A stretch of DNA of 64,000 nucleotides from CAYOHP01 sp964403795 [NCBI: uncultured bacterium]. GTDB taxonomy: Bacteria; Muiribacteriota; UBA6191; CAZXTJ01. The stretch's first letter is position 1, and each line of letters starts with the position of its first letter. The notes under the pieces were generated by a model, which was given only the letters and a program-made list of their open reading frames with translations, did no database searches and was not told the origin of the DNA. The translations under genes were made by a program, and so were the position numbers. Where the stretch lies: assembly GCA_964403795.1 (NCBI GenBank), contig CAYOHP010000003.1, forward strand, positions 70,543-134,542, in the 5' to 3' direction. Below, piece after piece: positions 44,035 through 51,241 of this stretch.

Positions 44035-46775
44035 ACCGGGCGTCCCGGCGGAGGCACTCTCGCCTCCTCGAACCAGCGCCGCGCCTGGGCCTCGTCGCCC
44101 TCCCGCAGGGCCAGCTGGCCCAGGGCGACCATGTGGGGCGCGGCATCCTCCCCGATCTCCCGGCACAGGTCGACCAGCAGGGCGTGGAGTCCGGCGTCGC
44201 GGGCGCCGCCCCTCAGGCGGCGGCGGGCGTGGTGGATGGCCGCCCGGAGCAGGCCCTCCTGGCGCAGCAGGGCGACCGCGATCCCCAGCCGCTCGGTGTC
44301 CTCCAGTCGCGAGAGGGCGTCGGGGTCGACCAGGCCCAGCAGTGCGTCGTCGTTGGAGGGCTCCAGGTCGAGGACCCGGCGGAACTCGCGCCGGGCCCCC
44401 GCAGGGTCGCCCAGCCGGAACCGGCGCGCCGCCAGGCGCACCCGGATCCTGGCCTCCTGGTTCGCCATCCCGAGCTTCGCTGCCAGCCAGGCGAGGCGCA
44501 TCTCGATGGGAAGGCAGCCGGGCCTTGAGGCGAGCCTGGCCTCCAGGGCGCGGAAGCCGGCGGGGTCCCGCACCTTCACCGTCGAGGCCTCGACCGCGTC
44601 GAACTCCCGCACCGCCCGCACCGCGTCCTCGCAGGCCGCGTGGATCCTCCGGGTCAGGGCGTCGTCCGGCGGGCTGCGCTGCATCCCCGCCTGCGCCTCA
44701 TGGGCCGCCACCGGCTCGCCCGCCGCCAGCAGGCACTCGGCCAGCAGGCGGAACATGCGATCGCGGTCCGGTCCCTCGGGGAGGGTAGCGACCCGGGCGC
44801 TGGCCAGCTCGATGGCACCCGGGCCCGGCGATCCGGAGGCTCGCTCCAGGGCGGCCGCGGCCTCGCCGTCCGCGACCGACCCGGCCAGGATCCTGGCTGC
44901 CGCCGACCCACCCGCCTCGTCCTCGAGGACCCGCGCCAGCTCGAGGCAGGCCGTCAGCTCGTCGATCCTCCGCTCGCCGCGCGACCAGGCGGTGAAGGCC
45001 GTCCACAGCAGGCGCCGGAGTTCCTTGGAGGTGACCGAGCGGTACTGCTCCAGCTCGAGCGGTCCCGACTGCACCAGGCGCAGGAAGATCCCGGCCGCCT
45101 CGCCGACCTTGCCTTCGGCCGACAGCACCTGACCTTCGCTGAAGAGGACCTCGGCATCGGCGAGCACGCCCTCCCGGCGGGCCGGGCTACGTCCCGTCCG
45201 GGTGACCTCCCCGAACAGGGAGGCCAGCGGATCGGGAGCAGGAGCCGGCTCCGGGCGAGGGACGGCGGCACCGGGTGCCAGGACCCGGGCGAGTTCGGCG
45301 AGAGCCTCGGGATCGTCGGCGCGGGACCTCAGGCGCCGCGAGAGGTAGTAGGCGGCTCCGCCGGGACTCCCGTGGGCCGCCAGGAGACGCCCCTTCAAGG
45401 CATCGAGGTCGGGAGCGCCCTCCTCGATCGAGGTCTGGGGCGAGCAGGCCAGCGCCAGGAGAGCGTCCTGGTTCTCGAGGTCCTCGGCCAGCCATCCGAG
45501 CAGGGTGGGGACCCGACGCTCCAGCCGGGTCCGCTCCTCGGCGCCCGGCAGGAACGTCCCCAGCGGGCCGTCGGGGTCGGCGAGGCCGGCGAGGCGGTGG
45601 CGGGCCACGGTGACCAGTTCGGCATCGCCGAGGTCGAGACCGGTGCGGAACGCCTCCACCACCACGGCTTCCCGGCGGGCTCCCTCGGGCAGCGTCGCCC
45701 ACGGTCCGGGGAGGGGTTCCTCGGGCCTCTCGCAGGTCGCCAGGAAGCTCGCCCACAGGGCGTCGCGGGAGATCCGGCCGATCCGGGTCGAGATCGCGGC
45801 GTCGCCCGCCACCAGCTCGGCGGCCCGCTTGGCGGAGGAGGCCGAGGCCAGGGGCCGGCCTTCGGCCAGGTCGGAAGCCGCCTTCTCGAGCAGGCGTGCC
45901 GCAGCCTGGCGGCGAGCCGTCAGGAAGGCCTCTCCCAGGTTCTCGGACGGCGGCCGGTCGCTGGCCCAGCGGGCCACGAACGGGACCAGCGCGTTGGTGA
46001 TCCCGATGTCGAGCCCGGGCCGGTTCTCGGGAGTGATCTCCAGCATCGCCAGCAGCACGGGATCGAGTTCGGCCGGGACCCGGTCGGTCACCTGCCCGGC
46101 CCGGTCGAGGGCGATCTGCAGCCGCTCCTGGTTCCGGAGGGTGTCGCCGGAGCTGCCCGGCGGCAGCAGCGGTCGCCCGGTGAAGATCTGGTACGCCACC
46201 AGGGCCAGCGAGTACACGTCGGAGGCGGGGGAGAGTTCCCGGTTCTCGTGCCACTCGGGCGCCGCATGGCGCGGGACCCGTTCCTCGGCCGGGCGGGAGG
46301 CCAGGGGCTCGCCGAGGGGAGGGGCCACGAAGCCGACCAGCACCGGGAAACCCTCGGGGGTCAGGATCACGTTGCCGGGGTGGATGTCGCCGTGGAACAG
46401 GCCCTGCTGGTGCAGCACCGAGAGCGAGAGCGAGAGCTCCCACAGGATGCGCAGGGCGGCCTCCTCGGGCAGCGGTCCGGAGGCCACCAGGTCGGTGAGC
46501 CGGATGCCCGGGCTCCAGGCGAGGGCCTGCCAGGCGCATCCCTCGGCGATGCCGCCGGCCAGCACCGAAGGCAGGCCCTGGGTGGCGATGCGGCGCGCCC
46601 GCGTCACCGCCTCGACGAACTCGGACCCTCGGCTCCCGGGGTCGCCGGAGAGCACCAGGGTGACTTCCTCGGCGGTGGCCCGATCGAGGGCCACGAAGGC
46701 CCGTCCCATGCCGCCCAGGGATCTCGGGGGCGCCAACCGGTCGATGGGGATGAAGCGGGAAGCCGGGTTCTCCAT
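44031..46775 (-). CDS. Pseudokinase with long TPR-like C-terminal region
   Basis: The product has 914 residues. Residues 15-270 have the Hanks kinase layout, including G-G-M-G in the loop, L-F-H-G-D-I-H-P-G-N and A-A-P-E-W, but key residues are lost. The ATP-anchoring Lys is Val41, H-R-D is H-G-D (Asp130 kept), and the D-F-G Asp is Gly148 (V-G-F-V). It should therefore not phosphorylate normally. The remaining 640 residues are repeated helical pairs of TPR type and no membrane span is seen. It starts one base inside the stop of the ATP-grasp gene (TGATG) and ends overlapping the active kinase. A paralogue with further losses lies at 52933-55623. Likely a cytosolic scaffold or allosteric partner. 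Confidence 0.82.
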   Translation of the reverse strand: MENPASRFIPIDRLAPPRSLGGMGRAFVALDRATAEEVTLVLSGDPGSRGSEFVEAVTRARRIATQGLPSVLAGGIAEGCAWQALAWSPGIRLTDLVASGPLPEEAALRILWELSLSLSVLHQQGLFHGDIHPGNVILTPEGFPVLVGFVAPPLGEPLASRPAEERVPRHAAPEWHENRELSPASDVYSLALVAYQIFTGRPLLPPGSSGDTLRNQERLQIALDRAGQVTDRVPAELDPVLLAMLEITPENRPGLDIGITNALVPFVARWASDRPPSENLGEAFLTARRQAAARLLEKAASDLAEGRPLASASSAKRAAELVAGDAAISTRIGRISRDALWASFLATCERPEEPLPGPWATLPEGARREAVVVEAFRTGLDLGDAELVTVARHRLAGLADPDGPLGTFLPGAEERTRLERRVPTLLGWLAEDLENQDALLALACSPQTSIEEGAPDLDALKGRLLAAHGSPGGAAYYLSRRLRSRADDPEALAELARVLAPGAAVPRPEPAPAPDPLASLFGEVTRTGRSPARREGVLADAEVLFSEGQVLSAEGKVGEAAGIFLRLVQSGPLELEQYRSVTSKELRRLLWTAFTAWSRGERRIDELTACLELARVLEDEAGGSAAARILAGSVADGEAAAALERASGSPGPGAIELASARVATLPEGPDRDRMFRLLAECLLAAGEPVAAHEAQAGMQRSPPDDALTRRIHAACEDAVRAVREFDAVEASTVKVRDPAGFRALEARLASRPGCLPIEMRLAWLAAKLGMANQEARIRVRLAARRFRLGDPAGARREFRRVLDLEPSNDDALLGLVDPDALSRLEDTERLGIAVALLRQEGLLRAAIHHARRRLRGGARDAGLHALLVDLCREIGEDAAPHMVALGQLALREGDEAQARRWFEEARVPPPGRPV

Positions 46776-48004
46776 CAGGCAGCTTCCCCTCGGCCGCGGA
46801 CCGGTAGGGCCAGGCGATCGGAGTACCAGGCGAGGAAGCCGTCGACCTCGTGGGCCGGGAAGGTGGCCCGGATCTTGGCCTCGACCAGCCGGGCCATCCC
46901 GGGCAGGTCCAGCAGCCGGCGGACCCGCGACGGCAGGAAGGCGGCCGGTCCCGCCCGGAAGGCCCGGTAGCGAGCGGTCTCGAAGTAGGCGTCCACCAGG
47001 GGACGGTACCTCTCGAGGAGCTCGGGAAGGGGCGATCCCCGGCACTCCTCGGCCAGCTCGAGATAGGCGGCGGCCCTCGGGCTCAACCGGAACCGGTGGT
47101 CGCCGAGGGCCGCGAACAGGATCCAGCCCGCCATGGCCTCGACCAGGGGGAGGAAGTGGGAACCGAGCGAGACCAGCGAAGCGTCGGGCACCCCGTTCCA
47201 GAAGTCGATCAACTCGAAGCGGTCGCCGTGGACCAGGATCTCCACGCTGTTGAAGTCGAGTCCCAGGAAGGCGCTGACGGTGAGTGCCAGGCGCCGGGCC
47301 AGTTCGAGGCGACCCGGGTCGAGGTCGGGGGGATGGTCCGGGTAGCGCTCGTGGAGGGGATTTCCCGGCGCGTAGGCGAGCGGGAGCACCTCGGGCCCCA
47401 CGCACAGGCAACGCAGGAAGACCGCGTCCGGCACCGCCTGCTGGGCCAGCATGATCCTCCGCCCCGAGAGGTCGTACTCCCGGTGGAGTTCGTCGGGGGA
47501 AGCCGGCCGGCTCACTCCCACCCATCCGCCCCCGTCATAGGGCTTCAGGAAGAGCGGGTAGCCCAGTTCCTCGCCGAGCGCCTCGAGCGAGAAGGGGAGG
47601 TGGTAGCGCTCGGCCACGCCCGGGAGGTGGCCCCGCTGGTCCTTCTCGGGGAGGACCCAGGTCCTGGGCACGTGGAGGCCGAGCTGGAGCATGGCGGCCG
47701 CGCCCGCCGCCTTCTCCCAGGCCTGGAACTGGAAGGGGTTGTTGATCGGATAGGACCCGGACAGGGCCGCCTGCTTCAGCCACTGGCGGGCGAACCCGTG
47801 CCAGTGGCTGACCCGGTCGAGCACCACCCGGTAGCCCATCGGATCGCCGAGCTCGAAGGGCCCGAGCGGGACCCGCTCGAGCTCGAGCCTCACCGGATCG
47901 GGACGGGTCTCGAGGTCCGCCCGGGACGACTCGAACAGGAGCTCCAGGGCCCCGGGGAAGGAGATCTCCCGGCCGAGCACCATGCCCACCCGGACCGTCT
48001 CCAT
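46775..48004 (-). CDS. ATP-grasp family enzyme
   Basis: The product has 409 residues. The order of motifs is that of RimK-like ATP-grasp enzymes: P-I-N-N-P-F-Q-F-Q-A-W-E-K (86-98), the ATP-binding strand Y-P-L-F-L-K-P with Lys154, the Gly-rich loop D-G-G-G-W-V-G-V (157-164), and the metal-binding end F-N-S-V-E-I-L-V with F-E-L-I-D-F-W-N (Asp267, Asn270). Such enzymes form amide or ester bonds from a carboxylate activated as acyl phosphate. There is no Mur-ligase domain, so it is not a standard cyanophycin synthetase. The gene follows an S51-like hydrolase by 66 bases and is fused in expression to the pseudokinase, suggesting ligation and cleavage of the same amide-linked product. The substrate is unknown. 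Confidence 0.83.
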   Translation of the reverse strand: METVRVGMVLGREISFPGALELLFESSRADLETRPDPVRLELERVPLGPFELGDPMGYRVVLDRVSHWHGFARQWLKQAALSGSYPINNPFQFQAWEKAAGAAAMLQLGLHVPRTWVLPEKDQRGHLPGVAERYHLPFSLEALGEELGYPLFLKPYDGGGWVGVSRPASPDELHREYDLSGRRIMLAQQAVPDAVFLRCLCVGPEVLPLAYAPGNPLHERYPDHPPDLDPGRLELARRLALTVSAFLGLDFNSVEILVHGDRFELIDFWNGVPDASLVSLGSHFLPLVEAMAGWILFAALGDHRFRLSPRAAAYLELAEECRGSPLPELLERYRPLVDAYFETARYRAFRAGPAAFLPSRVRRLLDLPGMARLVEAKIRATFPAHEVDGFLAWYSDRLALPVRGRGEAA

Positions 48005-48070
48005 CGCCTCAGGCACCTCCGGGGAGGCAGGGATCCGCGATCCGGGACGCACCGCGGCGCGAGGACCCCA

Positions 48071-49465
48071 TCACGTCCTCGGCGCCGCACCCTGGGCTTC
48101 GGCCGGACGCTCCAGACGGGTGCGGGCCTGGTCGGCCCGGAAGTCGAGTTCCTCGACCTCGGGGGCCCAGGCCAGGCGCGGCGTTCCGTCGTAGTGCCTG
48201 GTTCCCGGCAGCAGCAGCTCGTCCCCGGGGCCCATCTCGTAGCGCATGCCGCGGGGGCCGAAGACCAGCACCGGCTGCGGACCCACCGAGGAGTAGCGGT
48301 GGTAGACGCGGGCATCCTTGGGGCAGAGGTAGCGTTCGAACAGCAGGACCGACTCCTGGTTGAGTCCCACCGCCACGCCCTCGCGATGGCGCAGCGCGAA
48401 GAAGCTGAGGTCGTTGCGGCTGGCCTCCCGGATGTAGCGGTAGTAGTCGTCGGCGTGGGGGAAGATCCGGAGGCCCGGGGTCAGGCCGAGACCGGCATCG
48501 GCTGCCATCAGGTGTCCGCCGGGGGTGCCGCGCTCCTCGGCCAGGAAGAAGTGGTCCGACTGGATCAGGGCCCCGGCCGAGATCCCGAAGAGGTTGGTGC
48601 CCCGGTCCACCGCCTCCCGGATCACCTTGTCGAGCCCGTAGAACCGGAGGCGGTTCATGAGGACGTAGACCCGTCCGCCGTAGAGGACCAGGGTGGCCGC
48701 CTGGGTCACGGTCTTCTCGAGATCGGCCTTCTGTTCCCGGTAGAGCTGCGAATCGAGGATCCCGGAACACTCCCGGAAATGGTCCTCGATCGCCTGGAGC
48801 AAGGTCAGGACCTCGGAGTCCTTGTAGACCAGGTGTTCGAGGCAGTGGCGGATCTCCTCGGCCTTGGCCAGCGAGCTGCGGGAGGCCACCAGGGCCTCGA
48901 GGTTCCGTTGCATCGAGGCCGCGGCCTCGGGCGTGCGGGGCAGGACCGTCTCGGGCGTCTGTCGCCACTCGGGAAGGTGGTGGATCTCGTAGAGCCCCAG
49001 GAACCGGTAGGTCTGGGAGAGCTCGCCGAGGAGCTGGAAGATCCGGTCGACGTATCCCTGGTTCTTCTCCAGGTAGTCGCGCTTGATGGCGAGGACCGCA
49101 TCCTGCTTCTCGGTGTAGCGCTGGTAGAGCCAGCGCTCCTTCTTCTGCCAGGTCTTGAAGGCCGACCAGACACCGAGGTTCCGGACCCTGGTCGGGTACC
49201 CGTCCTTCCACCCGGCATCGATCCCGATCTCCTCGAAGTCGTGGATCAGGTGGCGGTCGTGGAGCTCGTGTCCGGAGGTGAAGGCGGCGGTGACCAGCAC
49301 CACCCGACGCTCCGCGTTGATCTCGGGATCGGGGTGCCGGGGGCGGAGCAGCTGCTCCCGGAACATATGGACGAGGTCGCGGGGCTTGGGGATGTTGCCG
49401 TTCTGGAAGACCCAGCCGGCGGCCTTGTCGCGAAAGATCTTGGCGGGCAGCACTGTGGTGCCCAT
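48071..49465 (-). CDS. S51 / cyanophycinase-like hydrolase with a large helical insertion
   Basis: The product has 464 residues, well above PepE (about 230) or cyanophycinase (about 270). The S51 core is visible in two parts: R-R-V-V-L-V-T-A-A-F (53-62), and then from 258 the strand A-T-L-V-L-Y-G-G, helix G-L-D-K-V-I-R-E-A-V, nucleophile elbow L-F-G-I-S-A-G-A-L (Ser296) and L-G-L-T-P-G-L-R-I-F-P-H with a candidate catalytic His337. Between them, residues 95-255 form a charged, probably coiled helical insertion. The family hydrolyses Asp-containing dipeptides or cyanophycin. ATG 49465 is the most likely start but lacks a clear ribosome site. It leads the four-gene leftward cluster. Confidence 0.75.
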   Translation of the reverse strand: MGTTVLPAKIFRDKAAGWVFQNGNIPKPRDLVHMFREQLLRPRHPDPEINAERRVVLVTAAFTSGHELHDRHLIHDFEEIGIDAGWKDGYPTRVRNLGVWSAFKTWQKKERWLYQRYTEKQDAVLAIKRDYLEKNQGYVDRIFQLLGELSQTYRFLGLYEIHHLPEWRQTPETVLPRTPEAAASMQRNLEALVASRSSLAKAEEIRHCLEHLVYKDSEVLTLLQAIEDHFRECSGILDSQLYREQKADLEKTVTQAATLVLYGGRVYVLMNRLRFYGLDKVIREAVDRGTNLFGISAGALIQSDHFFLAEERGTPGGHLMAADAGLGLTPGLRIFPHADDYYRYIREASRNDLSFFALRHREGVAVGLNQESVLLFERYLCPKDARVYHRYSSVGPQPVLVFGPRGMRYEMGPGDELLLPGTRHYDGTPRLAWAPEVEELDFRADQARTRLERPAEAQGAAPRT

Positions 49466-49532
49466 GGTACGCAGCCCGGGTGCCGGCGCAAGTCCGGCTG
49501 TGGCTGGACATGGGCCGGGGGGTTGGGCTTCC

Positions 49533-49558
49533 ATTATCCCGTCAGGTCGGGACGGGAT
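49533..49558. promoter_or_regulatory. Promoter/operator of the S51/ATP-grasp cluster
   Basis: ATCCCGTC (49536-49543) and GACGGGAT (49551-49558) form a perfect 8-bp dyad with a 7-base spacer in the divergent gap. On the minus strand GATAAT (49538-49533), five of six to the -10 consensus, overlaps one arm and would start the cluster transcript about 60 bases before its ATG. This is the geometry of an operator occluding a promoter. No convincing -35 is present. Confidence 0.45.
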
Positions 49559-49629
49559 TGCTCTCGGGTCCTCCTCCTCCATGGGGTCGACCGCCCGGAT
49601 CCGGGGAAGAAAGGACGATTCGGCCTCTC

Positions 49630-50070
49630 ATGACGGGGAAAGCCAGGGACTTCGTGCCTTTGAGCAAGGAGGACGCGGACAAGCTGGGTTCGATCCTGGA
49701 TGACCTGCGGAAGGAATCGGAGGCCAAGTTCCCCAAGGAACTCCAGGCCTTCGACGAAACCGCTCTGAAGCCCCTCCAGAAGCTGATGGCCGGGAAGCCC
49801 GAGCCCGACGAGGTGAGGCGGATCGACTTCGGCCTGGGCGAGATCCTGAAGCAGGAATTCGACCTCGACTGGGTGAGTGCCGAGACCGAGACCGGGCACG
49901 AGATCGCCCTCCACATCCCGCTCTCGGTGCATCTGATCTACCCCACCACGTTCTTCTCCGAGCCGCACCGCAAGAGCGGCAAGGTGCCGAACGTGCGTAC
50001 CACCTATCTGCACTGGGTGGGCTGGATCAACGACCACCAGTTCGATGCCGAGGGCGAGATCGACCTCTGA
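49630..50070 (+). CDS. Small DUF3806-like protein
   Basis: The product has 146 residues, with no signal or membrane segment. A helical N-terminus is followed by I-D-F-G-L-G-E-I-L-K-Q-E-F-D-L-D-W and V-H-L-I-Y-P-T-T-F-F, a pattern reminiscent of DUF3806 domains; the match is tentative. It is divergent from the S51-like gene and lies directly before the HEAT-repeat frame, which continues in the same reading frame after its TGA stop. ATG 49630 lacks a close Shine-Dalgarno site. Confidence 0.6.
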   Translation: MTGKARDFVPLSKEDADKLGSILDDLRKESEAKFPKELQAFDETALKPLQKLMAGKPEPDEVRRIDFGLGEILKQEFDLDWVSAETETGHEIALHIPLSVHLIYPTTFFSEPHRKSGKVPNVRTTYLHWVGWINDHQFDAEGEIDL

Positions 50071-50085
50071 TCCCGCGTCCCGATC

Positions 50086-51237
50086 CTGACGCCCTCGACC
50101 CAACCCGACCTGATCGACCTCCGGGTCGACCTCGACGACCTCTCCAGGGGTGGTTCCCGGGCCCTTGCCGCCCTCGCCGGGCAGGCCGAAAGCGGCTCCC
50201 CGCTGGTCGCCCCGGCCTTGGCAGAAGCCACGGTCGATCCCGACCCTGAGATCGCGGCGGCGGCCACCAGGGCCCTGGGCGCGCTCCCCCCCGGGGCCGA
50301 GGCCCCGGCCGCGCGCGCCCCGATCCAGGGCTACGGGGCGGCCGCGCTGGCCGCCGAGGCCTGCCGGGCGGCCGGGAGGTCCGGGGCCCTGCGCCTCGTG
50401 GAGGTCCTCGAAGCGAGGCTCCAGCGCAACCCGGGGGACCGGCCGGCCCGGGAGGCCCTCTACGCGCTCTGGCCGGGGGCGGGAAATCCTCCCCAGGGGG
50501 CCGGGCTCGCCGGGTTCGAGGCGGCCTTCGCCGGGGAACCTCCGCCGTCGGCCTCCGAGCTGGCCGAGAACCTGGCGGCGGGACGCCTGGAGCTGGTGGC
50601 GGGGAAACCGGTGAGAGCCTCCCGGGCGCTGCTCGAGCCGGCTCCGCTGGGCGCGCTGGCGGCGATCGTGGCCGCGGGAGGGCGCCCGGCGGTCCTGCTG
50701 GCGGCCCGCCTCCTGGCCCTGGCCGGATCCCGGTCCGACTGGGCCGGATTTGCGCGATCGGCGATCGCCGGGCTGCCTCCCGACCTCGGCTGCGAGGTCC
50801 TGGCCGCCCTTCCCGGATCGGCCCCTCAAGCCCTCCTGACCGATCTCCGGGAGCGACTGGAGGCGGGGCGGCTCCTGGAGGTGGCCGCGGCCGCCCGCGG
50901 CCTCGGGCGCCTGGGAATGGCCGGCGACGGACTGGTCCTGCTGGGTCGGATCGAACGGGGACCGGACCCGCTCCTCCCCTTCCTCTGGGACGCCCTCGCC
51001 CTCCTGCTCCGACGCCTCGGCCCCGGGGACGCCCCTTCGCCGGAACGGCTCCGGCGTCGCCTCCTGGAGGCCGCCGGGCATCCCGATCCCGAGGTCCGCA
51101 GGTCCGCCTGCCGGGTGGCTGCCGAGGCCTTTCCGGACCCGGACACCGAGACTCTGCTCGAGGCCTTCGGGCGCGATCCCGACTCGAGGGTGCGGGCCAC
51201 GTCGCTGCGGCTGCAGTTCTCCCGCCGCTACCGGTGA
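50086..51237 (+). CDS. HEAT-repeat-like protein without an ordinary start codon
   Basis: Paired amphipathic helices of HEAT type run through the whole frame, rich in Ala and Leu (for example P-D-P-E-I-A-A-A-A-T-R-A-L-G and H-P-D-P-E-V-R-R-S-A-C-R-V-A), ending shortly before the convergent glpD. Coding-like sequence, including a clear first HEAT helix, extends from just after the TGA at 50068-50070 in the same frame. The first ATG/GTG/TTG in that frame is the TTG at 50218. I give CTG 50086 as a possible start; alternatives are TTG 50218 (339 residues) or fusion to the upstream protein by stop-codon readthrough. HEAT proteins act as binding scaffolds; the partner is unknown. Confidence 0.6.
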   Translation: MTPSTQPDLIDLRVDLDDLSRGGSRALAALAGQAESGSPLVAPALAEATVDPDPEIAAAATRALGALPPGAEAPAARAPIQGYGAAALAAEACRAAGRSGALRLVEVLEARLQRNPGDRPAREALYALWPGAGNPPQGAGLAGFEAAFAGEPPPSASELAENLAAGRLELVAGKPVRASRALLEPAPLGALAAIVAAGGRPAVLLAARLLALAGSRSDWAGFARSAIAGLPPDLGCEVLAALPGSAPQALLTDLRERLEAGRLLEVAAAARGLGRLGMAGDGLVLLGRIERGPDPLLPFLWDALALLLRRLGPGDAPSPERLRRRLLEAAGHPDPEVRRSACRVAAEAFPDPDTETLLEAFGRDPDSRVRATSLRLQFSRRYR

Positions 51238-51241
51238 GTCC

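Noticed and set aside
44031-46775. Pseudogene of a kinase
   Set aside because: Catalytic residues are lost but the 914-codon frame is intact, tightly coupled to both neighbours, and has a maintained paralogue with the same types of change. It is better called a pseudokinase.
46775-49465. Calling the ATP-grasp/S51 pair a cyanophycin synthetase/cyanophycinase operon
   Set aside because: The ATP-grasp protein has 409 residues and no Mur-ligase domain, whereas cyanophycin synthetase has about 900 with both. The hydrolase has a large insertion. Chemistry may be analogous, but the names would mislead.
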